In this document: positions 17,761 through 26,199 of the stretch, in pieces
Layout: the number at the start of each line of letters is the position of its first letter
Numbering within the stretch: the stretch's first letter is position 1
Origin: Candidatus Nitrosocosmicus arcticus
GTDB taxonomy: Archaea; Thermoproteota; Nitrososphaeria; Nitrososphaerales; Nitrososphaeraceae
Assembly (NCBI RefSeq): GCF_007826885.1
Contig: NZ_ML675591.1
Span: 21,231-85,230, forward strand
DNA length: 64,000 nucleotides
Reading direction: 5' to 3'
Notes under the pieces: generated by a model
What the model was told of the DNA's origin: nothing
Database searches by the model: none
The model's input: only the letters and a program-made list of their open reading frames with translations
Position numbers and translations under genes: made by a program

Positions 17761-19086
17761 TTATTGTTGAGCTAATGCGTTGTTACCTTCGTTTTCTTGG
17801 TTTTGGGAGCTAAGGTTGTTGCCAGAGTCTTCTGTATCATCACCTGACACTACTTGACTGTTCTGTTTTGAAGATTGAGATTGGCCTATACCTTGGTTAG
17901 CACTGTTGCCACCGTTGTCGTCGTCATCACCATTGTTTCCTCCACTTTGTGCTGCTGCGTTGTTACCTTCGTTTTCTTGGTTTTGGAAGCTAAGGTTGTT
18001 GCAGGAGTCATTTGTATCGTCACCAGAAACACATTGTGAGTTTTGTCTAGATGATTGAGATTGGCCTATACCTTGGTTAGCACTGTTGCCACCGTTGTCG
18101 TCGTCATCACCATTGTTTCCTCCACTTTGTGCTGCTGCGTTGTTACCTTCGTTTTCTTGGTTTTGGAAGCTAAGGTTGTTGCAGGAGTCATTTGTATCGT
18201 CACCAGAAACACATTGTGAGTTTTGTCTAGATGATTGAGATTGGCCTATACCTTGGTTAGCACTGTTGCCACCGTTGTCGTCGTCATCACCATTGTTTCC
18301 TCCACTTTGTGCTGCTGCGTTGTTACCTTCGTTTTCTTGGTTTTGGAAGCTAAGGTTGTTGCAGGAGTCATTTGTATCGTCACCAGAAACACATTGTGAG
18401 TTTTGTCTAGATGATTGAGATTGGCCTATACCTTGGTTAGCACTGTTGCCACCGTTGTCGTCGTCATCACCATTGTTTCCTCCACTTTGTGCTGCTGCGT
18501 TGTTACCTTCGTTTTCTTGGTTTTGGAAGCTAAGGTTGTTGCAGGAGTCATTTGTATCGTCACCAGAAACACATTGTGAGTTTTGTCTAGATGATTGAGA
18601 TTGGCCTATACCTTGGTTAGCACTGTTGCCACCGTTGTCGTCGTCATCACCATTGTTTCCTCCACTTTGTGCTGCTGCGTTGTTACCTTCGTTTTCTTGG
18701 TTTTGGAAGCTAAGGTTGTTGCAGGAGTCATTTGTATCGTCACCAGAAACACATTGTGAGTTTTGTCTAGATGATTGAGATTGGCCTATACCTTGGTTAG
18801 CACTGTTGCCACCGTTGCCACCGTTGTCGTCGTCATCATCATCGATGTTTTTAGAACCATAGTTACCATTATAGTCCTCGTCGTAGTGTTCCCTTAGGTT
18901 TTTGTCACATGCTTCTTTGTTATCGTCATAATAATCTTCATCGTCCTTACATTGATCTTTGTCCACACCATAATGTGCTAATGCGCTTGGAAAACTGGAT
19001 ACAACCGGACCGATTGTCATAATTGCTGCAAGCATTGCTACAACTAATACTATCGAAGTTGTTTTCGTGTTGTTTAACTTTAACAT
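17761..19086 (-). CDS. Large secreted repeat protein with paired-Cys units
   Basis: A 441-residue protein with a signal peptide (residues about 1-37), an acidic Tyr/Asp-rich segment (residues 40-90) and six 60-residue repeats. Each repeat has a Gln/Asn/Ser-rich part (ANQGIGQSQSSRQNSQ), a loop between two cysteines (CVSGDDTNDSC), NNLSFQNQENEGNNAAAQ and an acidic Gly/Asp linker. The last repeat has lost both cysteines together (V and G in their place), which argues that they pair with each other. Regular Q/N spacing suggests a beta-solenoid or fibre-forming surface protein. The protein at 46435 has shorter versions of the same unit. Confidence 0.8.
   Translation of the reverse strand: MLKLNNTKTTSIVLVVAMLAAIMTIGPVVSSFPSALAHYGVDKDQCKDDEDYYDDNKEACDKNLREHYDEDYNGNYGSKNIDDDDDDNGGNGGNSANQGIGQSQSSRQNSQCVSGDDTNDSCNNLSFQNQENEGNNAAAQSGGNNGDDDDNGGNSANQGIGQSQSSRQNSQCVSGDDTNDSCNNLSFQNQENEGNNAAAQSGGNNGDDDDNGGNSANQGIGQSQSSRQNSQCVSGDDTNDSCNNLSFQNQENEGNNAAAQSGGNNGDDDDNGGNSANQGIGQSQSSRQNSQCVSGDDTNDSCNNLSFQNQENEGNNAAAQSGGNNGDDDDNGGNSANQGIGQSQSSRQNSQCVSGDDTNDSCNNLSFQNQENEGNNAAAQSGGNNGDDDDNGGNSANQGIGQSQSSKQNSQVVSGDDTEDSGNNLSSQNQENEGNNALAQQ
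17881..18819 (-). repeat. 180-bp tandem repeat in the secreted repeat protein
   Basis: About five 180-bp units are identical base for base over most of their length, so they were recently expanded or are kept uniform by recombination. The unit is a multiple of three. Copy number probably varies between strains, and the repeat could also collapse in assembly. Confidence 0.9.
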
Positions 19087-19819
19087 TTTAGTCTTAGTTT
19101 CTTTTATAAAAATATATGATATAATAACTTGCGAATATAATTAGCATATTATGTTCTATTTAATAAATCTACTGTAAATATTAGGAACATTATTACAGTC
19201 GTAAAACAAATCAGCCTCAAAGAATTATACGGACTTTATAGCTGGATTGACTTATTTTTTATGAACATTTTTTAAAATGAATTTACATGATAAAAAGATT
19301 TTATTCATTTTTGAGGCCCCTCTATCAGAAGTAATATGAGAAAGAAACATTGAGATTTCAGAAAATTAGGAAGGGGTATTAAATAGGCCACTCTTATTTT
19401 ATTAATAATAATCTTGATCACCAAAAGATAAAAAGAATTGTTGATCATGCAATTATTCTATTGCCAGAGCTATACTTATTTAAAAAAATGAAAATATTGA
19501 TGTCATTAGAGATATTTGCAATACTTATTTGACTATACCGCAAGAGCTTCTAATACAAATAAGAAAAAAAGTCTTTTTTCTGAAGGATTCTCTAGAATCC
19601 TCTTCGCTTAATCGAAAGGTTATAGCACATGAAATAATCTCGAGAATTACGGAAGTAAAATGACATCTACAGAGATTAATCAGGGTTTCAGAGAATCACA
19701 CAAACTTGACAAACACATTCAGGTTACAACATAGATCAATTTCTTATATTCCGGGCAAATACTATATTATGAGTAGGAATATGTAAATTAATGTTGATGG
19801 AGGAGGGTGAAACCATAGA
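19087..19819. other. Intergenic region without recognisable gene
   Basis: AT-rich, with frequent stops in all frames and no repeat core. The first 100 bp probably hold the promoter of the repeat protein. Nothing else is supported. Confidence 0.5.
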
Positions 19820-19987
19820 ATGGAAAAAAATCTTTCGTCGATAAGGGCATTCGTTGATGTTGGCGGAAAGACAAGATACTGTGTGAGTTGTAGTAATACG
19901 GCTACGCAGGAAGCAATATTCGCTGTAGATGGAGCTACCATTATAGAAAAATACTGTGATTCCTGCGCAAAAAAGGAAATGAAATAA
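19820..19987 (+). CDS. Small CxxC zinc-ribbon protein (cassette copy 4)
   Basis: A 55-residue protein with ATG start (MEKNLSSIRAFVDVGG) and CxxC pairs YCVSC and YCDSC. A purine-rich GGAGG lies about 20 bp before the ATG. The 3' flank matches copies 1 and 2 up to the tRNA-Lys-type repeat at 20131. The function is unknown; the four copies share more with each other than with any other gene in the window. Confidence 0.72.
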   Translation: MEKNLSSIRAFVDVGGKTRYCVSCSNTATQEAIFAVDGATIIEKYCDSCAKKEMK

Positions 19988-20130
19988 CAAATTCCAAAAG
20001 ATCAGTTATCTGATTTTTACTCTCAAAATAGTCAAGGGTCGTTATTCCTCGGATCAATTGTGAAGATGAAAACAGAAAAAGATTTGTTTTAAAAGATGAA
20101 AATTAAGAATTACCCTACATCTTATACCGT

Positions 20131-20226
20131 CCAATATCGTTACCAAAATAGGTAGCGGGTTCGGTGGGATTAAGTCCCGTATGGTATAAGGGTTCGGTGA
20201 AAAGAGTCAAAGATCTGTGAGTAATT
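20131..20226 (+). repeat. tRNA-Lys-end repeat, copy 13 (complete double core)
   Basis: The leader ATATCGTTACCAAAATAGG, a first core GGGTTCGGTGGGATT with an exact 15-nt match to the tRNA end, AAGTCCCGTATGGTATAA and a second core GGGTTCGGTG are present. The tail (GTCAAAGATCTGTGAG) is a decayed form of the perfect palindrome of copy 7. Confidence 0.88.
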
Positions 20227-20333
20227 CGATATTCTTCAATTAATTGGATGAATCTATTTGGTGTATAAATTATTACCAATTCGAGATCAATTCTATTATA
20301 TACGTTTTTGAGATAATACTATTATGATAGTAG

Positions 20334-20555
20334 TTGGAAAACAACCATAAATCTCAAAATACAGGTAATTCAGATTTTTGGAGTGGCTTATTAGCACTAG
20401 CAAAAGGAGCTGTAGGCGTATGGATTATCATTAAGGACAATGGCAACAATAGCTTCGGTAATAATGATATTGTAAAAAATAAAGCTATTGCTAAGATACC
20501 ATTCAGCATATCAGGGGAGATATTTAAGACTGTGGGGGAGCAAAGAACACGATAG
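20334..20555 (+). CDS. Small hypothetical protein between two repeats
   Basis: A 73-residue ORF with a TTG start, a short hydrophobic helix (LLALAKGAVGVWIII) after a polar N-terminus and a basic end. It lies in the short stretch between repeat copies 13 and 14, as a cassette gene would. There is no family and no strong codon evidence, so it may not be real. Confidence 0.35.
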   Translation: MENNHKSQNTGNSDFWSGLLALAKGAVGVWIIIKDNGNNSFGNNDIVKNKAIAKIPFSISGEIFKTVGEQRTR

Positions 20556-20587
20556 GTTGCTAAAATAACGACCTACAATCAAATTAC

Positions 20588-20622
20588 GACTCCGGTGCGA
20601 CGAGTGTGAAATTTCATAAGAG
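20588..20622 (+). repeat. tRNA-Lys-end repeat, copy 14 (degenerate)
   Basis: Only a damaged core (CTCCGGTGCGACG) and the left half of the tail of copy 16 (GAGTGTGAAATTTCA) remain. It is listed because the tail match to 30395-30411 is close. Confidence 0.5.
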
Positions 20623-20651
20623 TTTGTATCTTTTTTTATAATATTTTGGAC

Positions 20652-20729
20652 TCATAAGATTGTTTTCAAATCTTTTTCCATTTCTTTTAGACGAATAGAG
20701 AATATTGTAGGATTTATTTCTTCTATCAA
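20652..20729 (-). pseudogene. Internally deleted HxlR-family gene
   Basis: The TTG start and promoter match those of the regulator at 11849, but codon 2 is followed at once by the segment IEEINPTIFSIRLKEMEKD, equal to about residues 58-76 of that regulator, and a stop comes soon after. About 55 codons at the front and all of the wing and C-terminus are lost. The divergent target gene at 20819 is intact. Confidence 0.7.
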
Positions 20730-20784
20730 CTTACCAATCTCTCATCTACTTACAATTTTATCACTTACCAATTTATATACTTAC
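20729..20784. promoter_or_regulatory. Conserved promoter with four ACTTAC motifs
   Basis: ACTTAC (reverse of GTAAGT) occurs at 20729, 20748, 20763 and 20779, with spacing 19, 15 and 16 bp, mirroring the promoter at 11794-11849. The motifs are kept although the local regulator is decayed, so control may now come from the regulator at 11849. Confidence 0.6.
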
Positions 20785-20818
20785 TTTTTTATAGTAACTA
20801 TTACAAAGTGATTTATTG

Positions 20819-21226
20819 ATGACAGGAAATAATCAATGTGATTCAAATTGCGAAGTTCATTATGGAAGGGAAGGAAGAGGGTCTTCCCATCACGGTCATA
20901 ACAAGTGTTCAGATATGCATGAATGCAATAGTTGTGGATGTGAAACAATGCATGGTAGTAATGCCAGTAGTTCGTGTTGCAACACCGATCCAATTGAAGG
21001 TGCAAAAAAATTACTGGAAAGCGCATTTTTTGAAGCTTTAAAAGAAGTTCATGTAGAGAAGATAAAGAAAATAATAGAAAGAGATTGGGGAAATAACATA
21101 GACAAAGCGGCCGAATTAGCGGTTAAAACAATTGAAAAACAATGGCATACATCATTATCCACTTCATCTCCAAGCAAGGAATTTTATGAAGAACTAAAAA
21201 AGATAATGACATCTGGGAATAAATAA
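20819..21226 (+). CDS. Cys/His-rich N-terminus with helical domain, copy 2
   Basis: A 135-residue paralogue of the protein at 11358. The Cys/His part differs in detail (CDMHECNSCGCETMH-type cluster, SSCCNTDP), while the helical part from EGAKKLLESAFFEALKEVHV onward is nearly the same. ATG at 20819 is chosen over the TTG one codon before, to match copy 1. The upstream operator motifs are conserved, and the neighbouring regulator is a remnant. Confidence 0.75.
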   Translation: MTGNNQCDSNCEVHYGREGRGSSHHGHNKCSDMHECNSCGCETMHGSNASSSCCNTDPIEGAKKLLESAFFEALKEVHVEKIKKIIERDWGNNIDKAAELAVKTIEKQWHTSLSTSSPSKEFYEELKKIMTSGNK

Positions 21227-21278
21227 ACTTAATGGTATTCCTATAATGCATTAAACATACTATTTTTTTTCAAGTTCA

Positions 21279-21446
21279 TTATGGCACATCACAAACAGTC
21301 TCGTCCTCTTTTGAAGTAAATAATTTGCCACACGATGAACATTTTATCGTATGATTTGCATACCTATATCGTTTACATATATAACAAATTATTAAAACAA
21401 TGCTATTAAATAATGGTTCTTTATTCTCATTAATCGATTTTGTCAA
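21279..21446 (-). CDS. Small Cys-rich zinc-binding protein
   Basis: A 55-residue ORF starting at TTG 21446 (MTKSINENKEPLFNSIV), then CYICKRYRYANHTIKCSSCGK and a terminal Cys. Two CxxC pairs 14 residues apart suggest a zinc ribbon. Other genes here also start with TTGACAAAA. It ends 52 bp from the convergent Cys/His-rich gene. The function is unknown. Confidence 0.5.
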   Translation of the reverse strand: MTKSINENKEPLFNSIVLIICYICKRYRYANHTIKCSSCGKLFTSKEDETVCDVP

Positions 21447-21841
21447 CGAAAAAGCATTTCAATGAATTATGGACTTTTTACCATATTTACTCGTATAAGT
21501 AATTAGCTTGTATTGGTGGCCACATAAAAGTAACAGGCAGTATAGGTAAAGTACTTAAATTTTGGTTTTAACCTCTACTGTTTGAGCATAAAGGACTCCA
21601 AGATAATTCTAGAACGATTAATCCGATGAATTAGTAGTCATTTTTAGTTTAAGTCGTATTGATAAAGCACAGATGTTAATAATAGAGATTAAACTTTAAC
21701 TGATTTGAGATGACTGTTTAGGAATTTTAGCGATTGATACTAAACGATTTAGGTCTGTTTCATTTTATTAATATATAACAAATCATGTTTTGATAGCAAA
21801 TTATAATACGTTATATATGATGATATACACGTTAATAAATC
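21447..21841. other. Intergenic region without recognisable gene
   Basis: AT-rich, with no ORF of credible composition, no repeat core and no RNA gene seen. It probably contains the promoters of the two flanking genes. Confidence 0.5.
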
Positions 21842-22054
21842 ATGAATATTATGATTCTGTTCATTATTGCAAATACAATTGTAATTATTACCTTGATTGT
21901 AGGAGCATTAGCAATCTCGATAGAGGCACAAACTCCAACGACATCGGATCTGCCTATGACTACGATTAACGAAACAAATTCGACTGTTAAAGTATTAAAT
22001 AAAACTCTACCTGCTGAAAACGAAACCGATGTAATACCTGTGGTTCCTATGTAA
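21842..22054 (+). CDS. Small secreted Thr/Asn-rich peptide
   Basis: A 70-residue protein. A strong hydrophobic N-terminus (residues about 4-24) and a cleavage-like site before EAQTPTTS lead to a short mature part rich in Thr, Asn and Val with possible N-glycosylation sites (NETNSTV, NKTLP, ENETD). It resembles the Thr/Asn-rich secreted protein at 28501. The function is unknown. Confidence 0.55.
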   Translation: MNIMILFIIANTIVIITLIVGALAISIEAQTPTTSDLPMTTINETNSTVKVLNKTLPAENETDVIPVVPM

Positions 22055-22106
22055 AATGGAACGAAATGAAGAGAACAGTTAAAGATCATGAAAAAAAAAT
22101 AGATAC

Positions 22107-22312
22107 TTACTGATACGGTTCTGGTTCCGGATTCGGTTCAGGGGGTGGGCTCAGGGAGAGGTTCTGGTGTAGGTCGTGATTGCGGATCAGGGGAAGGATA
22201 GGGCTCTGGAGTCGGTGGAGGTTCAGACAAATGTTCAGACAATGTAGACCCAATAAACTCGTTCAATACAACAATGTTCTTTCTATTAATATATCTTTTA
22301 AAATTAGATTAT
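22107..22312 (-). pseudogene. Relic of a Pro/Glu-rich surface protein
   Basis: Two minus-strand frames carry Pro/Glu-rich codons: SEHLSEPPPTPEPYPSPDP up to PEPLPEPTP and a stop at 22138, and PPPEPNPEPEPYQ to a stop at 22107. A single frameshift joins them. There is no start codon or signal peptide upstream. It looks like the tail of a lost cell-wall-spanning protein. Confidence 0.45.
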
Positions 22313-22716
22313 GCTGCAATCCAATCTGCTGCCATTTCTTCTGTTATAGCCTCTGTAGTATCATGTGTTGTCATGAATGCTTTTATTAAATATGTGCATT
22401 TGTTTAGTTATAGAGGTTAACTTAATCAATCACATTCTTTCTCTATCATCTAAATCCAAATGCAATAATTTGTTCTAACTTATTAGTCGAACGTTACAAA
22501 AACACAATCGCGACATTGACACTTCGATTTAGGAGTGTTAGGTTAAAGTAAATTTGCTCACTCATTTTCTTCTTTGTCTCATAATCTATTGATCATTATT
22601 TGGACTCCTATTGTAGCCAAAGTAATTAAAAGCCACTTTCTTTTTGACATGTTTGATATCTCCTAATCTGTTAAAATACAAGAGTTTAGTAAGAGGTTAA
22701 AGATTCTTTTTACTCT
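22313..22716. other. Intergenic region
   Basis: No supported gene. A 23-codon minus-strand ORF near 22575-22650 (MSKRKWLLITLATIGVQI) could encode a tiny membrane peptide but is too short to call. Confidence 0.4.
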
Positions 22717-23373
22717 TTAAACATTACTGTCAGACACATTAACCTTTTCAGATGTTACTTCTTCTGTCACTTCTCTGGTTTCTGTTACTGGCTTTTTCTT
22801 TACCACCACTTCCTCTTTTACATAAGGAGTCTTTGAGACTTCCACTTCTTCGCTCTTTAATGGTATTTCAATATCTTCTTCTGAGGTAATTGGTTTTTGG
22901 TCAGTATATGTTTGATGTCCGGTAGGCGTTCTTCTTTCAATTGAAACTTCTTCGTGTACTACGGGTACCTCCAATGTTTTTGTTTCTGTTACAGGTTCTT
23001 TTGTAATAGTCGTTTGACTTTCTTCAACTCTTTTGGCTACGTCTAATTTTTCTTCGGTTAACGGTATAGTCGTCTCTTCGCTTTCTAAAGTATTTGATAG
23101 TTGATCAGACTTGGCTTGAGATGATGGGGAAGTTGGATAAGAATCTCCTTGATACTTGCTTAATGCCTCATCATGTGAAATACTGAATCGGAGAACATCG
23201 CCATCATAACTTTCAACCTTATCTTGAGGTATGAAGAACCTTTCCTTGTTAATTATGCCTTTTTGTACAAAAACATAACCGTTTGAAACACCTTGAACTT
23301 CGCCAAAATCTTCATCATTTAATCCTCTAGCTTCTTTTTTTACGACATCATTCCAGTCAATATTTGAGCTCAT
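22717..23373 (-). CDS. PRC-barrel / DUF2382 (YsnF-type) stress protein
   Basis: A 218-residue protein with an N-terminal PRC-barrel-like domain (residues about 1-85, KKEARGLNDEDFGEVQGVSN, FIPQDKVESYDGDVL). A C-terminal DUF2382-type region (about 100-210) has repeated charged strands (TIPLTEEKLDVAKRVEESQT, VHEEVSIERRTPTG, VKEEVVVKKKPVTET). YsnF/AvaK-type proteins of this build are general-stress proteins. ATG at 23373 is chosen because the upstream extension is non-conserved and hydrophobic. It is divergent from the LEA-like gene at 23584. Confidence 0.75.
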   Translation of the reverse strand: MSSNIDWNDVVKKEARGLNDEDFGEVQGVSNGYVFVQKGIINKERFFIPQDKVESYDGDVLRFSISHDEALSKYQGDSYPTSPSSQAKSDQLSNTLESEETTIPLTEEKLDVAKRVEESQTTITKEPVTETKTLEVPVVHEEVSIERRTPTGHQTYTDQKPITSEEDIEIPLKSEEVEVSKTPYVKEEVVVKKKPVTETREVTEEVTSEKVNVSDSNV

Positions 23374-23583
23374 AATATATTTCATAAAACATAGTATAAA
23401 TAGGTGGATAAAGAGATATCCTAAATGGTAATAGAACAAACTAACAAATCATGATTAGTTTTTGATATCAAATTTGGGTAACCGTTGTTGATTTTCTTGA
23501 TATTGGTTTCATGTTGTAACAATTGTTACACAATTAAATTCGCACTTATTATAGTATGATCACCATAAGTAGTTGTAATATCA

Positions 23584-23997
23584 ATGGGCGAAATTATCGA
23601 TAAAGTTAAGGAAAAAGCAAAGAATGTAAAAGATGCAGTTGTCGACACTACAAAGGATGTTGCAGATAAGGCAAAGGATACCGTAGACCAATCAGAAAAA
23701 ACATCTGTAAATCCAACTGATAAAGAATATGAAGAAGGAGTTGCTGGAACAAACAAGAATAGACAAAGTGATCCATTAACAGAATATTCAGATAAAGAAC
23801 CAATGACCCCAGCTAAATTAAATGCAGGAGAACCTACGGCAGTAAAGAGAGATCCAAGTGATCAAAAAATTACATCAGAAGGTCGGACAGGAACAAATAC
23901 GGAACAAGCAAGTGAAGAGTACCGCAAACGTGGTATGACAAAGGTGGATTCGGATGATCATTCCCATGAGGGTTCATCGTGTTCATGTGGTCATTAA
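23584..23997 (+). CDS. LEA/CsbD-like hydrophilic stress protein
   Basis: A 137-residue, very hydrophilic protein. Residues 1-45 form an amphipathic helix with LEA-type repeats (KVKEKAKNVKDAVVDTTKDV, ADKAKDTVDQSEK). The rest is disordered, and the end is metal-binding (DDHSHEGSSCSCGH). Such proteins protect membranes or enzymes during drying or osmotic stress. The divergent YsnF-type gene suggests joint stress control. Confidence 0.65.
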   Translation: MGEIIDKVKEKAKNVKDAVVDTTKDVADKAKDTVDQSEKTSVNPTDKEYEEGVAGTNKNRQSDPLTEYSDKEPMTPAKLNAGEPTAVKRDPSDQKITSEGRTGTNTEQASEEYRKRGMTKVDSDDHSHEGSSCSCGH

Positions 23998-24140
23998 TTC
24001 ACATTGATCAAAAATTGTTCTGAATATTCAGCAAGATATTCTTATATTTTTATAAAGTTTTAACAATTACACTAAAAGTTAGACGATCATCTAAAGGCTT
24101 ATAGTTGTAGTATAAACCTGGCTCCGGTTAACTAGTAATT

Positions 24141-24239
24141 TTATTCTTTCAACTCATCCAACACCGGTCTTATCCTCTTTGTAGTTATTTCGTTGAGGTC
24201 TGATTCATGGTAACTAATAGTATCTTTACCTATTCTGTT
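24141..24239 (-). pseudogene. Relic of a small protein C-terminus (RIRPVLDEL family), copy B
   Basis: A 32-codon in-frame segment (GKDTISYHESDLNEITT, then KRIRPVLDELKE) runs to TAA 24141-24143 and aligns with the relic at 3656. No start codon is left. The rest of the 23998-24300 gap shows no gene. Confidence 0.4.
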
Positions 24240-24300
24240 CTACTTCGCATTCAATACAAAGTATTTTTGGGAGTAAAGAGAAGAATAGTTTGAATATTAA

Positions 24301-25290
24301 TTGTCTGCACATATTTTAAAACTAATAACAACAGGAATTCTATTAGTCGCAGTTATCGTGTTGCCATCCTCCATTTCTCAAATGGTCTTTTCTTCGCCCC
24401 CCTTATCATCTACAGAATCACATTGGACAACAGGAACACCTATACCCACAGCAAGGTCTGAAATTGCCGGAGCCGTGTTAGACAATAAAATATACATTAT
24501 TGGAGGATTTGATAACGGTGGTCGCAGTACTTCTACCGTAGAGGTATATGATCCAACAATAGACAAGTGGACTTCCATACCTTCATTACCGCAATCTTTA
24601 GATCATACTGCTGCCGCGTCGTCTAATGGAAAACTGTACGTTATTGGTGGTGGTTATCTTGGTAGAGATTCGTTATCGGATAAGTTATACATATTTGATC
24701 CTCAAACTAACAATTGGACAGAGGGAGCAAATCTTCCTAGTGTTCGTGGTGCACTAACTGCTAATTTTATCAATGGGACACTTTATGTGACTGGGGGAGT
24801 GGATTCGGGAAACACTCTGTCAAGTACGTTAGTCTATGACCCATCTGCTGATCAATGGACAAAAAAAGCACCCATGCCCACGTCAAGAGAACATCTTACC
24901 TCTGCTGTTGTAGATGGTAAACTGTACGTTATTGGTGGACGAATTAACGGAATGGCCTTCAACGTTGATGCTAACGAGGTATATGATCCAGCGACTGATA
25001 AGTGGACTATACTGGATCCCATGCCTTCGAAAAGAGGTGGATTAACTTCTGGTGCAGTAGGCGGATCAATCTATGTCTTTGGAGGAGAACAGCCAACAGG
25101 TACATTTAGCAATAATGAAAAGTTTGATACTGTAACAAATACATGGACTACTGAAGCGAACATGTCAACAGCTCGTCATGGATTGGCTGCCGTAGCAATT
25201 GACAATGACATCTATGTAATTGGTGGTGGGCCACAGCCTGGCGGTTCATCAACCGACGTCAATGAGATTTTCAACACAATAGATAGGTAG
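24301..25290 (+). CDS. Secreted kelch-repeat beta-propeller protein
   Basis: A 329-residue protein with a signal peptide (residues about 5-32). Six kelch repeats follow, each with a double Gly (YIIGGFDNGG, YVIGGGYLG, YVTGGVDSG, YVIGGRING, YVFGGEQPTG, YVIGGGPQPGG) and YDPxxDxWT, enough for one closed propeller. Kelch propellers outside the cell bind proteins or sugars or act as oxidases; no copper-oxidase residues were noted. The TTG start is accepted because it opens the signal peptide. Confidence 0.8.
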   Translation: MSAHILKLITTGILLVAVIVLPSSISQMVFSSPPLSSTESHWTTGTPIPTARSEIAGAVLDNKIYIIGGFDNGGRSTSTVEVYDPTIDKWTSIPSLPQSLDHTAAASSNGKLYVIGGGYLGRDSLSDKLYIFDPQTNNWTEGANLPSVRGALTANFINGTLYVTGGVDSGNTLSSTLVYDPSADQWTKKAPMPTSREHLTSAVVDGKLYVIGGRINGMAFNVDANEVYDPATDKWTILDPMPSKRGGLTSGAVGGSIYVFGGEQPTGTFSNNEKFDTVTNTWTTEANMSTARHGLAAVAIDNDIYVIGGGPQPGGSSTDVNEIFNTIDR

Positions 25291-25304
25291 ATAGACAGCA
25301 TAGA

Positions 25305-25325
25305 GCCGCCCCTAAAGGGGGCGGC
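25305..25325. terminator. GC-rich hairpin after the kelch gene
   Basis: GCCGCCCC and GGGGCGGC form a perfect 8-bp stem with a 5-nt loop, 15 bp after the kelch stop codon. It is extremely GC-rich for this DNA. No T-run follows, so it may stabilise the mRNA end rather than terminate transcription. Confidence 0.5.
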
Positions 25326-25501
25326 GAGTAATTATAATCCTTATTCAAAAACACATGGCAACTAGAATATCGTCAAATTAAAAATCTAAGTGAAATGAGC
25401 TTGAGCGATTGATTATATTTTTAATTCAGTAAACATTGTAAGACGATATCTTTTAGTATCATTATAAAAGACTAAAATACTATGCACTGGCACAAGATAC
25501 T

Positions 25502-25663
25502 ATGACTCTAAGAATAAAATGTCAACAGTGTGATTTTAACCATATTTCTAATATCTACCGATTGGGTGATCATAATTTCTATAAGAATTTTTCAAATCTA
25601 GAAAGCTGTCCTAGTTGTGGACATGTATCTAAATCTGTTGAATCGGAATATATTATTAATTAG
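25502..25663 (+). CDS. Small zinc-ribbon protein
   Basis: A 53-residue protein with ATG start: MTLRIKCQQCDFNHISNIYR, then LESCPSCGHVSKSVE. Two CxxC pairs 25 residues apart make a classical zinc ribbon. Many archaeal proteins of this type bind nucleic acids, but no specific family was recognised. It lies just upstream of a decayed integrase. Confidence 0.6.
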   Translation: MTLRIKCQQCDFNHISNIYRLGDHNFYKNFSNLESCPSCGHVSKSVESEYIIN

Positions 25664-25800
25664 TCAGGGTATTTCATTGGCGTAATAGGCGTTACATTAG
25701 AAACAATAAATAAAATAGCGCAGATGAAATATACAGGAACTTTCTAGGTTACCTTTCTTTTTTCCTAACTGTGATTTTCACAGTGTTTTTTATAATTTGC

Positions 25801-26148
25801 ATGGCTATTCAACAAATAGTAACTTATCATGAAATCCTAGAGAAGGCAAGAAACTTTTCTAACAATAAACTTTTACTTAGAAGAATTCAAGCTTAGTTAA
25901 CAGAATCATATTATTATACTGTCAGAAGGGCATTTGATAAAGCCGGAAAGAAGATGAATAAGTGCTATTGTCGCAAGGTCTTTGCCACCTACTTGAGAAA
26001 TAAAGATATTGAGCCAGAGACTATTGACTTGTTGTAAGGAAGGATACGCGGTTCCGTATTTGTGAATCATTACTATAGACCCGACATAAACGAAATTATT
26101 GCAGAGTATAAGGCTTGTATTGCGTTAACTGATGAAGGAGTTGACTAA
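25801..26148 (+). pseudogene. Decayed tyrosine recombinase, catalytic C-terminal part
   Basis: One frame of 115 codons plus stop is interrupted by TAG at 25894 and TAA at 26035. The text after the second part reads CYCRKVFATYLRNKDIEPET and IDLL-stop-GRIRGSVFVNHYYRPD. This matches the C-terminal catalytic region of archaeal virus/plasmid-type integrases, where Q normally stands at the second stop and HYY carries the nucleophilic Tyr. The N-terminal half is absent. This is direct evidence that the region once hosted an integrating element. Confidence 0.65.
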
Positions 26149-26199
26149 TTAAGTACATATTTATTCCCACTACATAGTAATATTCTAGTTCTAATCGGT

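Noticed and set aside
17881..18819. Possible CRISPR array (regular identical repeats)
   Set aside because: The 180-bp units are contiguous coding repeats without spacers and translate to the same 60-residue unit. No CRISPR array or cas gene was seen in the window.
19736..19990. 84-residue minus-strand ORF
   Set aside because: It lies antisense to the fourth CxxC gene, which is supported by four conserved copies.
22095..22260. GGTTC-rich stretch as another tRNA-end repeat
   Set aside because: The GGTTCNGG pattern is the reverse reading of Pro/Glu codons of a decayed surface protein; the leader and core of the repeat family are absent.
24111..24140. CTGGCTCCGGTTAAC as a decayed repeat core
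   Set aside because: Only about seven of eleven core bases match, with no leader or tail; chance similarity cannot be excluded.
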